Source of the DNA: Pseudarthrobacter sp. IC2-21
GTDB taxonomy: Bacteria; Actinomycetota; Actinomycetes; Actinomycetales; Micrococcaceae
Assembly: GCF_034048115.1 (NCBI RefSeq)
Contig: NZ_CP139145.1
Coordinates: forward strand, 2,666,001 to 2,730,000
Direction: 5' to 3'
Length of the DNA stretch: 64,000 bases
Every line of letters begins with the position of its first letter. Position 1 is the stretch's first letter. Below the pieces are notes generated by a model that was not told the DNA's origin, did not search any database, and saw only the letters and a program-made list of their open reading frames with translations. Shown in pieces: positions 25,272 to 33,537 of this stretch. Both the position numbers and the translations under genes were made by a program.

Positions 25272-26186
25272 CTAAACCTTCAAATATCTGCGCAAGGTCA
25301 AGAGAGACGAAATTCCAGCCAAAGATCCGCCAAGGATCAGCAGGGCCGGCGCAAGAATGAGGGTCTGTCCGGGCGAGATGAACGCGGTGTCGGGATACTG
25401 CTTGGACAGATACTCGCCGAGGAAGAAATGGGCAACGGCCCACAGCGTTCCGGAGGCCAGAGCCGCGCCAATGACGGCAGCGATCACGCCCTCGAGGATG
25501 AACGGCAGCTGGATGACCATCTTGGAGGCGCCCACCAAACGCATAATTCCGGTTTCCCGGCGCCGGCTGAAGGCGGAAAGGCGGATGGTGGTCGCGATCA
25601 GGAGGATGGCGCAAACGATCATGACGCCGGCGATGCTGACCGCCACGAGGGAGGCTGCGTTCATCGCTGAAAACAGCCTCTCCAGCAGCTGTCGCTGGTC
25701 GATGACCGTTTCGACGCCCGGCTGAGAGGAGAAGGTCTCGCTGATGATCTGATACTTCTCCGGATCCTTCATGTTGATCCGGAAGGAAGCCGGAAGCTGG
25801 TCCGGCGTGACCGAATCAACGATCGGTGAGTTGGAGAACTGGTCCTTGAAGTGCTTGTAGGCCTCTTCCTTGGACTCGAACTGGAAGTCGTTGACGTACT
25901 GGGCAACCGCGGGTGATTTCAGCAGGGTCTGCAGGTTTTCCTGCTGCTCGGGGGTGACGGGCCCTGTAGCGCAACCGGCCGCCGTCGAACCGTCACTGCA
26001 GAGGAAAATTGCCACCTGGACTTTGTCGTACCAGTAGCCCTTCATCTGGTTGATCTGCAGCTGCAGCATGCCGGCGGCACCCACAAATGTCAGGGACACG
26101 AAGGTGACCAGGATGACTGAGACCACCATGGAGACGTTGCGGCGCAGGCCGCTGCCGATTTCGCCGAGGATAAAGGCCAGCCTCAT
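25272..26186 (-). CDS. ftsX: Cell-division protein FtsX
   Basis: 304-residue permease-like protein. The first transmembrane helix ([20 protein letters not shown]) is followed by a large extracellular domain (about 45-170) and three helices near the C-terminus ([37 protein letters not shown] and a final one). FtsX does not transport; it relays ATP hydrolysis by FtsE to an external peptidoglycan hydrolase. It overlaps ftsE as ATGA and precedes the M23 gene. Confidence 0.95.
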   Translation of the reverse strand: MRLAFILGEIGSGLRRNVSMVVSVILVTFVSLTFVGAAGMLQLQINQMKGYWYDKVQVAIFLCSDGSTAAGCATGPVTPEQQENLQTLLKSPAVAQYVNDFQFESKEEAYKHFKDQFSNSPIVDSVTPDQLPASFRINMKDPEKYQIISETFSSQPGVETVIDQRQLLERLFSAMNAASLVAVSIAGVMIVCAILLIATTIRLSAFSRRRETGIMRLVGASKMVIQLPFILEGVIAAVIGAALASGTLWAVAHFFLGEYLSKQYPDTAFISPGQTLILAPALLILGGSLAGISSLLTLRRYLKV

Positions 26187-26974
26187 CGCGGTCCCTCCCC
26201 TTCACCTGGCTGGCGGTCCCCTGCGGCAGGCGGCACTTCGTCCCGGCCGCTGGCGTCCCGCAGCCTGCGTGACTGTCCCACCACGGGAATCATGGAGGTG
26301 TACAGTGCTTTGGCCTCGTCGCGGATGACGACGCCGTTCTTGAGCTCGACCACGCGTTTGCGCATCTCGTTGACGATGTCATCATCGTGGGTGGCCATGA
26401 CCACCGTTGTGCCGTTCTGGTTGATCTTGTCCAGCACGCCCATGATCCCCATTGAGGTGGTGGGATCCAGGTTACCTGTGGGCTCATCGGCGAGAAGGAT
26501 GCCCGGGCGGTTGACGACCGCGCGGGCAATGGCCACACGCTGCTGCTCGCCGCCGGAGAGTTCGTGCGGAAGGCGGTTTTCCTTGCCGTCCAGACCCACG
26601 GTTTTCAGGACCTCGGGCACTGTGTCGCGAATGACGCTGCGGCTCTTGCCGATGACTTGCATGGCGAAGGCGACGTTGGCGAACACGTTCTTTTGCGGGA
26701 GCAGGCGGAAGTCCTGGAAGACCACGCCGATTCCGCGCCGGAGCCTGGGCACGCGCCAGCTGGAGATCTTAGCGACGTTTTGTCCGGCCACGTAGACGGC
26801 ACCGGACGAGGCCCGGTCCTCTTTAAGGACCAGCCGGAGGAAGGTGGACTTCCCGGATCCGGAAGCGCCCACGAGGAAAGCGAATTCACCTCGGTCTATT
26901 TCCAGGCTGACGTCGTCCAGCGCAGGCCGGGCCGTCTGGTCGTAGACCTTGGTGACATTATCGAATCGGATCAT
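26183..26974 (-). CDS. ftsE: Cell-division ATP-binding protein FtsE
   Basis: 263-residue ABC ATPase: Walker [10 protein letters not shown] (about 37-45), Q-loop [19 protein letters not shown], signature [14 protein letters not shown], Walker [13 protein letters not shown] and the switch His in MATHDDDIV. The ~35-residue tail after the ABC core is polar. The ATG at 26974 gives the conserved [11 protein letters not shown]; a longer frame to 27037 adds residues unlike any FtsE. It is coupled to ftsX by a 4-base overlap and lies 188 bases after prfB. Confidence 0.95.
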   Translation of the reverse strand: MIRFDNVTKVYDQTARPALDDVSLEIDRGEFAFLVGASGSGKSTFLRLVLKEDRASSGAVYVAGQNVAKISSWRVPRLRRGIGVVFQDFRLLPQKNVFANVAFAMQVIGKSRSVIRDTVPEVLKTVGLDGKENRLPHELSGGEQQRVAIARAVVNRPGILLADEPTGNLDPTTSMGIMGVLDKINQNGTTVVMATHDDDIVNEMRKRVVELKNGVVIRDEAKALYTSMIPVVGQSRRLRDASGRDEVPPAAGDRQPGEGEGPR

Positions 26975-27162
26975 GGCCCTAATTACCCTGCAGGGCACCG
27001 CTAGTGCAGCCCAGATCTGCAGCCGGCGCGCGGGCATTCGTTTGGGGAATTAGAGGCCCCGGCCCCTTGACTATACGCAGTCCGTTTGCTGGATTTCGGG
27101 GGTTTCAGGGGTGTGTCGCGGGTTGGCGGCGGCGGTGCCGGACGGCCTGGGGCGGCCAGGTG

Positions 27163-28278
27163 CTATTTCGCGGCGTTGCGGTTGTCGGTCCGCCAGCGGA
27201 TCCCCGCGTCGATAAAGTCGTCAATCTCGCCGTCGAAAACCGCGGACGTGTTGCCGACTTCGTGTTCGGTGCGGAGGTCCTTGACCATTTGGTAAGGGTT
27301 CAAGACGTAGGAGCGCATTTGGTCGCCCCAGGATGCCTTGACGTCTCCGGCGAAGGCCTTCTTCTCGGCGTCCTCCTGCTCCTTCTTCAGCAGAAGGAGG
27401 CGGGACTGCAGCACGCGCATGGCGGCTGCCCGGTTCTGGAGCTGGGACTTCTCGTTCTGCATGGACACCACGGTGCCGGTGGGGATGTGAGTGAGGCGCA
27501 CGGCGGAGTCAGTGGTGTTAACAGACTGACCGCCGGGGCCCGAGGAGCGGAACACGTCCACGCGGATCTCGTTGTCCGGAATGTCGATGGAGTCCGTGGA
27601 CTCGATGAGCGGAATGACCTCGACGGCGGCGAAGGAAGTCTGCCGGCGGCCTTGGTTGTCGAAGGGGCTGATCCGCACCAGTCGATGCGTTCCGGCTTCG
27701 ACACTGAGTGTCCCGAACGCGTACGGCGCCTTGACTTCGAATGTTGCGGATTTAAGGCCCGCCTCTTCGGCATAGGAAGTATCCATTACCGTGGTGGGGT
27801 ACCCGTGCCGTTCAGCCCAGCGAAGGTACATGCGCATCAGCATTTCGGCGAAGTCTGCGGCATCCACTCCACCGGCTCCGGCCCGGATGGACACTACTGC
27901 CTCGCGTTCGTCGTACTCACCTGAAAGCAGCGTCACCACTTCCAGTTCCTTAAGGGACTTCCGGATCGACTCAAGTTCGGCGGCCGCTTCGCCCATGGAG
28001 TCGGCGTCGTCCTCGTCCTGGCCGAGTTCCACCAGAACTTCCAGGTCATCAATCCGCGAGACCAGCTTGTTCAGCCGTTCCAGCTCGGACTGCCTGTGCG
28101 AGAGCCGGGAGGTGATCTTCTGGGCGGCGGCAGGATCATCCCACAGGTCAGGCTCTCCAGCTCGTTCGCTCAGTTCGGCGATGTCTTCCTTCAGTGCCTC
28201 GACATCGCTGACGCGTTCGATGGAGTTGTATGTGGCGCGAAGGGCGCGGATTTCTGCGGAAAAATCAATATTGGCCAT
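27163..28278 (-). CDS. prfB: Peptide chain release factor 2
   Basis: 371-residue class I release factor for UGA/UAA. The SPF-type stop-recognition segment reads [17 protein letters not shown], and the catalytic GGQ is in [18 protein letters not shown]. The frame is continuous: the programmed +1 frameshift (CTTTGA near codon 25) used in many bacteria is absent, as usual in actinobacteria. It heads a minus-strand series prfB-ftsE-ftsX-M23-smpB-ssrA. Confidence 0.97.
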   Translation of the reverse strand: MANIDFSAEIRALRATYNSIERVSDVEALKEDIAELSERAGEPDLWDDPAAAQKITSRLSHRQSELERLNKLVSRIDDLEVLVELGQDEDDADSMGEAAAELESIRKSLKELEVVTLLSGEYDEREAVVSIRAGAGGVDAADFAEMLMRMYLRWAERHGYPTTVMDTSYAEEAGLKSATFEVKAPYAFGTLSVEAGTHRLVRISPFDNQGRRQTSFAAVEVIPLIESTDSIDIPDNEIRVDVFRSSGPGGQSVNTTDSAVRLTHIPTGTVVSMQNEKSQLQNRAAAMRVLQSRLLLLKKEQEDAEKKAFAGDVKASWGDQMRSYVLNPYQMVKDLRTEHEVGNTSAVFDGEIDDFIDAGIRWRTDNRNAAK

Positions 28279-28342
28279 GGTCGTTTAAGCCTACGCTATG
28301 CGGCCGGGAGTGCCGGGTACCCGGCCGGTTCGCAGCAGCGCC

Positions 28343-28837
28343 TCACCTGCTGAGACGGGAACGCGCGGTGGATGCAGCTTGGATCCGGATCCCGTCCGGC
28401 ACTAAAAAATTCACCACAGGCGGATGGACCATGGCACTGAGCACGACTACAGCGGTGGAACCGTCAGGGCTGCCGGTCGCCTGCGTCACGGCCAGCCCGT
28501 CGAAGCGGGCTGACGCCGGGGAACGGGCGACGAAGTCCGAGGCCACATTGCGGACGCGCTCGGAACCGAGGAAGGCCGAAGGGCTTCCGCCCGCTCCCCC
28601 AACCTCACCCAGTGTGTAGCTGTCCGCGGCAGCAAGCGAGGCGCCGTCGGCCAAGGACAGCAGCCTCTTGTGTTCGAGATAGACGCTGGAGATTCCGATG
28701 ACGACACTGACCACAAGCAAGGCGAGCGTCACGTAGCCGATAATCATCACGGTCATTTGTCCGTCTTGTGTTGGCGGGTCAAGGCTGGTCGCGGTGGCTC
28801 CGCTCGGAACCGTCCCGGAGGCAGTGGGAGTGTTCAT
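28343..28837 (-). CDS. Tad-locus TadG-like protein (putative pilus assembly)
   Basis: 164-residue protein with one N-terminal transmembrane helix after DGQMTVMIIGYVTLALLVVSVV and an extracellular rest. DGASLAAADSYTLG matches the Tad/TadG-related (Rv3654c-like) helicase/secretion-neighbour family, where a DGQ(M/S)TV start precedes the membrane helix. The ATG at 28837 has AGGTGA upstream; an earlier start at 28891 would overlap the previous gene by 47 bases. It is the last gene of the Tad operon. Function is structural or assembly-related by context. Confidence 0.75.
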   Translation of the reverse strand: MNTPTASGTVPSGATATSLDPPTQDGQMTVMIIGYVTLALLVVSVVIGISSVYLEHKRLLSLADGASLAAADSYTLGEVGGAGGSPSAFLGSERVRNVASDFVARSPASARFDGLAVTQATGSPDGSTAVVVLSAMVHPPVVNFLVPDGIRIQAASTARSRLSR

Positions 28838-28844
28838 GCTGCCG

Positions 28845-29348
28845 TCACCTGAACCTGCCGACCAGCTGAGTGGATGATGCTTCAACTTCACTGGCCTCTA
28901 GCCTGAAGTCTTCGTTAAAGGGTACGAATGGCAACGCCACGCTCAGATTCACAGTGACTGTCACTGCCGTTCCAGCGGCTTGGCAGTCCGCGGGATCGCA
29001 TCGCGTTGAGACGCGGGCCGCCGTGGTGTCATGACCGAAGTCTGCGAGGGCGAGGAGTACGGCCTGCTCGGCTGCGGCCTGCGCTGAATCGGCGTTCGGC
29101 TGGGCAACAAAGACCTTTGCGGCTTGGTCTGCAGCACCCACTACCGCAAAGGATGCGCCCTGGATTTGGCCCACAGTGATAATGAAATACACCAAAGGCA
29201 CCATCAGGAGCAACGCCAGAAACGTGAACTCAACGACGGCACTCCCCTCTTCCCTGTCCTCCTCGCCTAGGGCCACTTGTAATCTCCTGCTGAGACGGAT
29301 CCAGGCGTATGCGCGGGACCGGCGATCTTTACGGCTGGATGGCGGCAT
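28845..29348 (-). CDS. TadE-like pilus assembly protein
   Basis: 167-residue pseudopilin-like protein. After a ~30-residue basic start, EEGSAVVEFTFLALLLMVPLVYFIITV carries the TadE signature (Gly-Ser-Ala-Val-Val-Glu-Phe, with the Glu at +5 of a type IV-prepilin-like helix). The outer domain has two cysteines (CDPADC) likely to form a disulfide. Its start overlaps the upstream TadE-like gene by 20 bases. Confidence 0.82.
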   Translation of the reverse strand: MPPSSRKDRRSRAYAWIRLSRRLQVALGEEDREEGSAVVEFTFLALLLMVPLVYFIITVGQIQGASFAVVGAADQAAKVFVAQPNADSAQAAAEQAVLLALADFGHDTTAARVSTRCDPADCQAAGTAVTVTVNLSVALPFVPFNEDFRLEASEVEASSTQLVGRFR

Positions 29349-29760
29349 GGCCCTTTACCTCCAGAAGGTCCCGCGGGCCGATTAGCCCGATGACGGGCAT
29401 CGGCGCCCTAATGGTGATCTCGAGGGTTCGCATGCCTTGAAACATCACTTCGGCGGTGCTGATGTCCTGAGCGAATTCGCCGTTCAGCGACGTGCCGATC
29501 AGGTGGGCAGCGCGTTCCTGCGCGTCGCTGGCGCCGCGGTCTGCGAGTGTTCCATAACGTGCGCCGGACGCCGCCGCATCAATCAGGGTGTTGCGAACGT
29601 GCAGGACCAACGCCAGTTGGATGATGCCCAGGAAGAACATGGTGAGCAGGCCGCCTACCAGGACAAAGTCCACTATGGCGGATCCTCGTTCCGCCGCGCG
29701 CCGGTCGCCTCCCGCGACGGGAGAAAACCGACCGGAACTGCCGGGGCCAGCGACGAGCAT
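29329..29760 (-). CDS. TadE/TadG-like pilus assembly protein
   Basis: 143-residue protein with the motif ERGSAIVDFVLVGGLLTMFFLGIIQLALVLHVRN. This is the TadE-type helix with Asp in place of the usual Glu. The extracellular part contains the common AASGARYGT block. Two TadE-type proteins in tandem are normal in actinobacterial Tad loci and probably act as minor pilins. It lies 3 bases from the upstream small gene. Confidence 0.82.
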   Translation of the reverse strand: MLVAGPGSSGRFSPVAGGDRRAAERGSAIVDFVLVGGLLTMFFLGIIQLALVLHVRNTLIDAAASGARYGTLADRGASDAQERAAHLIGTSLNGEFAQDISTAEVMFQGMRTLEITIRAPMPVIGLIGPRDLLEVKGHAAIQP

Positions 29761-29763
29761 GCC

Positions 29764-30147
29764 TTAGTTTCCGACCTTCTCCATGGCCTGATTAAACATC
29801 GCTTCCAGGGCCGGTCCCGCCAGGGCGAGCAAGGCCGCCACAAGAACGGCGGACATCAGCGTGATCATGACCCAGCCGGGGACGTCGCCCCGTTCAGGAT
29901 GGTCAGTTGAATGGCGTCGCCGTTCGTCAGCCGTAGGCTCCGCGGCCCGGGGATGGATCGGCTTCCGGGAGCGGCGTCTCGATCGCACTGCAGGGCTGTC
30001 GCACGACCCGAAGCCGGCCAGCAAGGTAAGAAATAACAAGCTGATGGAAAGTCCCAGTTTTTTCATTTCGGTCCCATTCTGTAAGTGACGCGGCGATCGA
30101 GTAGGCAAAGCGTCGTGGTTGATATCTGACAGTTGAGTAACAGTCAT
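29764..30147 (-). CDS. Small single-helix Tad-locus protein, possible Flp-like pilin
   Basis: 127 residues if started at 30147, two bases after the tadC stop with GGGG upstream. A later ATG at 30066 gives a 100-residue form beginning MKKLGLSISLLFLTLLAGFGSC, which resembles a signal peptide with a lipobox-like Cys. The C-terminus (RGDVPGWVMITLMSAVLVAALLALAG) has one membrane helix preceded by a charged Gly-Asp-Val stretch, as in Flp-type pilins of actinobacterial Tad loci. The gene's place between tadC and tadE is where a pilin is expected. No canonical Flp pilin is otherwise present, so this is the best candidate, but the identity is uncertain. Confidence 0.55.
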   Translation of the reverse strand: MTVTQLSDINHDALPTRSPRHLQNGTEMKKLGLSISLLFLTLLAGFGSCDSPAVRSRRRSRKPIHPRAAEPTADERRRHSTDHPERGDVPGWVMITLMSAVLVAALLALAGPALEAMFNQAMEKVGN

Positions 30148-30149
30148 GG

Positions 30150-31091
30150 CTACAGCCCCAGGCTTATGGCAGCGATGCCCGGGAACACTGCGAACACCAC
30201 GGTTAAGGGAAGGACCCCGAAAACGAGAGGTATCATCATGGCGATTTCTTTCTTGCCGGCCGATTCCATCAGGTCCCGTTTTGCCGTGTCCCGGACATCT
30301 TGGGCCTGTGCTCTCAGGACATCAGCCAGAGGTGTTCCACGCTCCACCGCGACGACGATGCCATCGACAAATCGCACGAGCGGGCCAAGGTCTGTCTGGG
30401 CGGAGAACTCCTGAAGCGCTTCAACCAGGGGTTTGCCCGCCCTGGTCTCAGCGAGGATCTTGGAAAATTCCTTGGCCAGTTCCCCGTTTGCACTGCGGCA
30501 GACGCGATCCAAGGCTCCCGTCGCGCTCTCTCCGGCACCGACAGCAAGCGCCATCAGCTCTGCCAGGCTGGGAAACTCAGCCATCATCCGGGCCTGACGC
30601 CTGCTGATCTGGACGCCCAACCAAAAGTCCCTGAGGAGGAATCCGCTAAGGCCGCTCCCCAGTACGGCCACCACCGCAAGGAACGGACTAAAGCGCCCGG
30701 CCGCAGCGGAGAGAACTACCAGTGCCAGCGCTGTCACAAACGCGGCGGCCGCCCAGAGCAATTGTTCTGCCCGGAAATCGACTGGCGATTTATTGATTCC
30801 GGCCTGCGCCAGCCGGCGGATCAGTGCTCTTGACCCAAGGTTGAGCCTGCCGAGGGCTGTGAATCCATCGTGAAGCAGCGGACGCACGATCCGTTCCAAA
30901 GGACCGAAAGGAGTGGCGTTCTGGCTACTGGGCCGGAGCAGCCGGGATTCAAGGTTCTGCGACTTCAACTGCGGTTCAATGCGCTCTACGAAGGTGAGGG
31001 GACGCATGAATGGCAACCTGACGAACACCAGCCACAATCCAACGCCGAGGACTATGCCGCAAACCATAGCTGCTGCCAGCTGGCCACTCAT
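30150..31091 (-). CDS. tadC: Tad inner-membrane platform protein TadC (T2SS F family)
   Basis: 313-residue membrane protein with a T2SSF domain: FPSLAELMALAVGAGESATGALDRV, then ILAETRAGKPLVEAL and ERGTPLADVLRAQAQDVR, and a closing pair of helices (MIPLVFGVLPLTVVFAVFPG). The ATG at 31091 overlaps the tadB stop as ATGA; a longer frame runs back into tadB and is rejected. Together with TadB it should form the pilus platform driven by TadA. Confidence 0.88.
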   Translation of the reverse strand: MSGQLAAAMVCGIVLGVGLWLVFVRLPFMRPLTFVERIEPQLKSQNLESRLLRPSSQNATPFGPLERIVRPLLHDGFTALGRLNLGSRALIRRLAQAGINKSPVDFRAEQLLWAAAAFVTALALVVLSAAAGRFSPFLAVVAVLGSGLSGFLLRDFWLGVQISRRQARMMAEFPSLAELMALAVGAGESATGALDRVCRSANGELAKEFSKILAETRAGKPLVEALQEFSAQTDLGPLVRFVDGIVVAVERGTPLADVLRAQAQDVRDTAKRDLMESAGKKEIAMMIPLVFGVLPLTVVFAVFPGIAAISLGL

Positions 31092-31942
31092 CGGAGCACC
31101 CGCTGATCCTGGGGAAGGGCGCCGATGCGCAACATGATGGAGTAGCAGACGAGGGAGACCACCAAACCGCCCAGGAGGACTCCTGCCCCCATGGGTGTGT
31201 TGTAAGCGTTGACGGCTTCCGGGCGGGTGGCCAAAAGGAGCATGACAATCCAAGGTGCCGCAACTGCCAGCCGGGCGGCGTTGACTGTCCAGGACTGCCG
31301 GGCCTCCAGTTCGCTGCGGGTTCTGGCGTTCTCGCGAAGGAATTCGGCAAGTGTGCCCAGTAGCTTACCCAGGTCTGAACCGCCCACCTCGCGGGTCAGT
31401 CGAAGGGCCTCGATGATCCGGTCCGCGACAGGATCCGCCAGGCGGTCCTTGAGCCTGTTAAGAGAGCCCTCAAATTGGCCCCCCGCACGGTAATCGGCGC
31501 CGAAGTCCCGGAATATGTGGCGGAGTTCTTCCGGCCCGTTTTCTCCCAGCTGGATGAGAGCCTCGGGCAGGGAAAGACCGGCGCGGATGGCAGATCGAAG
31601 ATGATCCACCACGTCCGGCCAGAGCTGGCGCAACACAGCAGTCCTCTTATGCGCGCGCCAGCGCACGACACTGATGGGAAGCCAAGCGCCAAACAGCCCG
31701 AAACAAACGGACATGGGCCACGACCTGGAAATTAGGACGAAGACCAGCGCCACAAAAATGCCAAGCCCCAAACAGGAGGCGACGAGTCCACCGGCAGTGA
31801 CTTTCTCGATCCCGGCGGCAGCCAGGAGGTCACCGATGCGGCTGACCCTCGGTCGACGCTTCACCAACGTTGGCTTTTCCCAGAACGACCACCAGATAAG
31901 AAACAGACCCGTGCCGGCAAGCACCCCGAATAGCGGCGCCAT
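31088..31942 (-). CDS. tadB: Tad inner-membrane platform protein TadB (T2SS F family)
   Basis: 284-residue membrane protein with helices near the N-terminus and C-terminus around a cytoplasmic T2SSF domain (DHLRSAIRAGLSLPEALIQL, LRLTREVGGSDLGKLLGTL). It is joined to tadA and tadC by one- to four-base overlaps, so the three are made together. Family members form the membrane platform that extrudes Flp pili. Confidence 0.88.
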   Translation of the reverse strand: MAPLFGVLAGTGLFLIWWSFWEKPTLVKRRPRVSRIGDLLAAAGIEKVTAGGLVASCLGLGIFVALVFVLISRSWPMSVCFGLFGAWLPISVVRWRAHKRTAVLRQLWPDVVDHLRSAIRAGLSLPEALIQLGENGPEELRHIFRDFGADYRAGGQFEGSLNRLKDRLADPVADRIIEALRLTREVGGSDLGKLLGTLAEFLRENARTRSELEARQSWTVNAARLAVAAPWIVMLLLATRPEAVNAYNTPMGAGVLLGGLVVSLVCYSIMLRIGALPQDQRVLR

Positions 31943-33165
31943 CAGCGCGGCTCCAGCAGCGCCGCGACGTCATAGCCTGCCCGGGCGAACTTTTCGGCAG
32001 CCGGCATCGCGCTAGCCCGCGGCTGCAGTTGTCCGTCCGCCAGCGCGAAGACCATTGACGACTCGATGATGCCGTTCTCCACTCGCTTGCCGAGAGAGAG
32101 TATCTCGGTAACTTGCCTTCGCCCGTTGGCGTGCCTGCTGCAGTGCACCACAAGGTCGATGCAGGATGCCACCGTTGGCACGACGAACGCCGAGGAGATA
32201 TTCTCGCCGGCCAGCAGAGGAAGTGTACAAATTTTCGTCACGGCGTCACGCGCAGAGTTCGCATGAACGGAACACATCCCTGGCAGGCCACTATTTAAGG
32301 CGATCAGCATGTCCAGGCTCTCGGCCTCGCGAACTTCTCCCACCACAAGACGGTCCGGCCGCATCCGGAGCGCCTCTTTAACCAGCCTGCGCAAGGGAAT
32401 CTCCCCTTCGCCTTCGAGATTGGGCTGGCGGCATTGGAGACCCACCACGTCCCGAAGCGGAAACTGGAGTTCAAAGATCTCTTCAACGGTGATCACCCGC
32501 TCGCGGCTGCCGATGCTCGCCGCCAGACAGTTAAGCATGGTGGTCTTGCCCGCCTGGGTGGCGCCAGAAACAAGAATGTTCAGTCCGCTGGAAACGGCCG
32601 CGCCAAGGAACCGGGCGGACTGCGGCGTCAGAGTCCCCAACTCGATCAGGTGCTCAAGGCGGCTGGCCTTCACCACAAACTTGCGGATGTTCACTGCCCA
32701 ATGGCGGCGGGTAACATCCGGAATGACAACGTGGAGCCTGGAGCCATCGGGCAGGGCAGCGTCGACGAAGGGCGATGACATGTCCAGGCGACGGCCGGAG
32801 CTCTTCAACATGCGCTCCACCAGATCGCGCACTTGCTGTTCGGTGAGGCTTAAGGACGTTAGTTCCGACTCGCCGTCTCTCGCGACATAAATTTCGTTGG
32901 GCGCGTTTATCCACACTTCCTCGATGGAGGGATCATCCAGGAGCGGCTGTAGCACGCCGAAGCCTGCAACAGCATCGAAGACAAACCTCCGTGCGGTCTC
33001 CAGCGGACCAATCGGAGGCAGCGGACCCATCAGGGCTCGCTCGTCGTAATCGCTGACCGCCGCATCCACCAGGCGGCGGACCTCGCCGGCCTGACGCATC
33101 GGGTCCAGGCCCCGACGGCGGATCAGTTCGCGGACTTCGTCTTCCACGATGCGCACGGCATCCAT
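31942..33165 (-). CDS. tadA: Tad secretion ATPase TadA/CpaF
   Basis: 407-residue hexameric secretion ATPase. The N-terminal domain covers about 1-150, Walker A is GATQAGKTT (201-209), the Asp box lies around ITVEEIFELQF, Walker B is RPDRLVVGEVREAES, and the His box is MCSVHANSARDAV. It powers Flp pilus assembly. It is the first gene of a seven-gene operon, so the 33166-33537 region should contain its promoter. No prepilin peptidase (TadV/CpaA) is present in the window. Confidence 0.92.
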   Translation of the reverse strand: MDAVRIVEDEVRELIRRRGLDPMRQAGEVRRLVDAAVSDYDERALMGPLPPIGPLETARRFVFDAVAGFGVLQPLLDDPSIEEVWINAPNEIYVARDGESELTSLSLTEQQVRDLVERMLKSSGRRLDMSSPFVDAALPDGSRLHVVIPDVTRRHWAVNIRKFVVKASRLEHLIELGTLTPQSARFLGAAVSSGLNILVSGATQAGKTTMLNCLAASIGSRERVITVEEIFELQFPLRDVVGLQCRQPNLEGEGEIPLRRLVKEALRMRPDRLVVGEVREAESLDMLIALNSGLPGMCSVHANSARDAVTKICTLPLLAGENISSAFVVPTVASCIDLVVHCSRHANGRRQVTEILSLGKRVENGIIESSMVFALADGQLQPRASAMPAAEKFARAGYDVAALLEPR

Positions 33166-33537
33166 AAGTTCCCCAATACAACTGCCGCCCCCGGTGGAGG
33201 CAGTTCAACTGGGTACAGCCTAGGGAAGGTGAAGCATCAAGCCAAGTCAAATTTGGCCGGTTGTGGATAACGGTGGGGCTTCATTCATACGCGAAATGCT
33301 CAGAGTGTGCGTACGCCTGGGTTCTGCACATCTGGATAGCGTTCCCCTCCCGCACAGGTAGCCAGCAACTGGTAATACAGGTATTTCCTACTCTGGCCGG
33401 GCAGTTCAGGTGAAGGTTAGGGTAACGGCACTGCGCGAGTGCGGATCTTGGAGCCTGTGATCGCCGATGGCGAGGGTAACTGTCGGGCCAGCTAGTTCCG
33501 TCCGCCAACATCAGGTTCCTCAAGGAGCGAGTGCGAG
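33166..33537. other. Divergent intergenic region between tadA and deacetylase
   Basis: 372 bases without a supported gene. A single perfect DnaA box lies at 33262-33270 (TGTGGATAA, the complement of TTATCCACA). A ribosome site AAGGAG (about 33521-33526) serves the deacetylase. Promoters for both directions are expected but none is clear by eye. Confidence 0.4.

Noticed and set aside
27163..28278. Programmed frameshift in prfB
   Set aside because: The frame is continuous from ATG to stop and there is no CTTTGA signal near codon 25.
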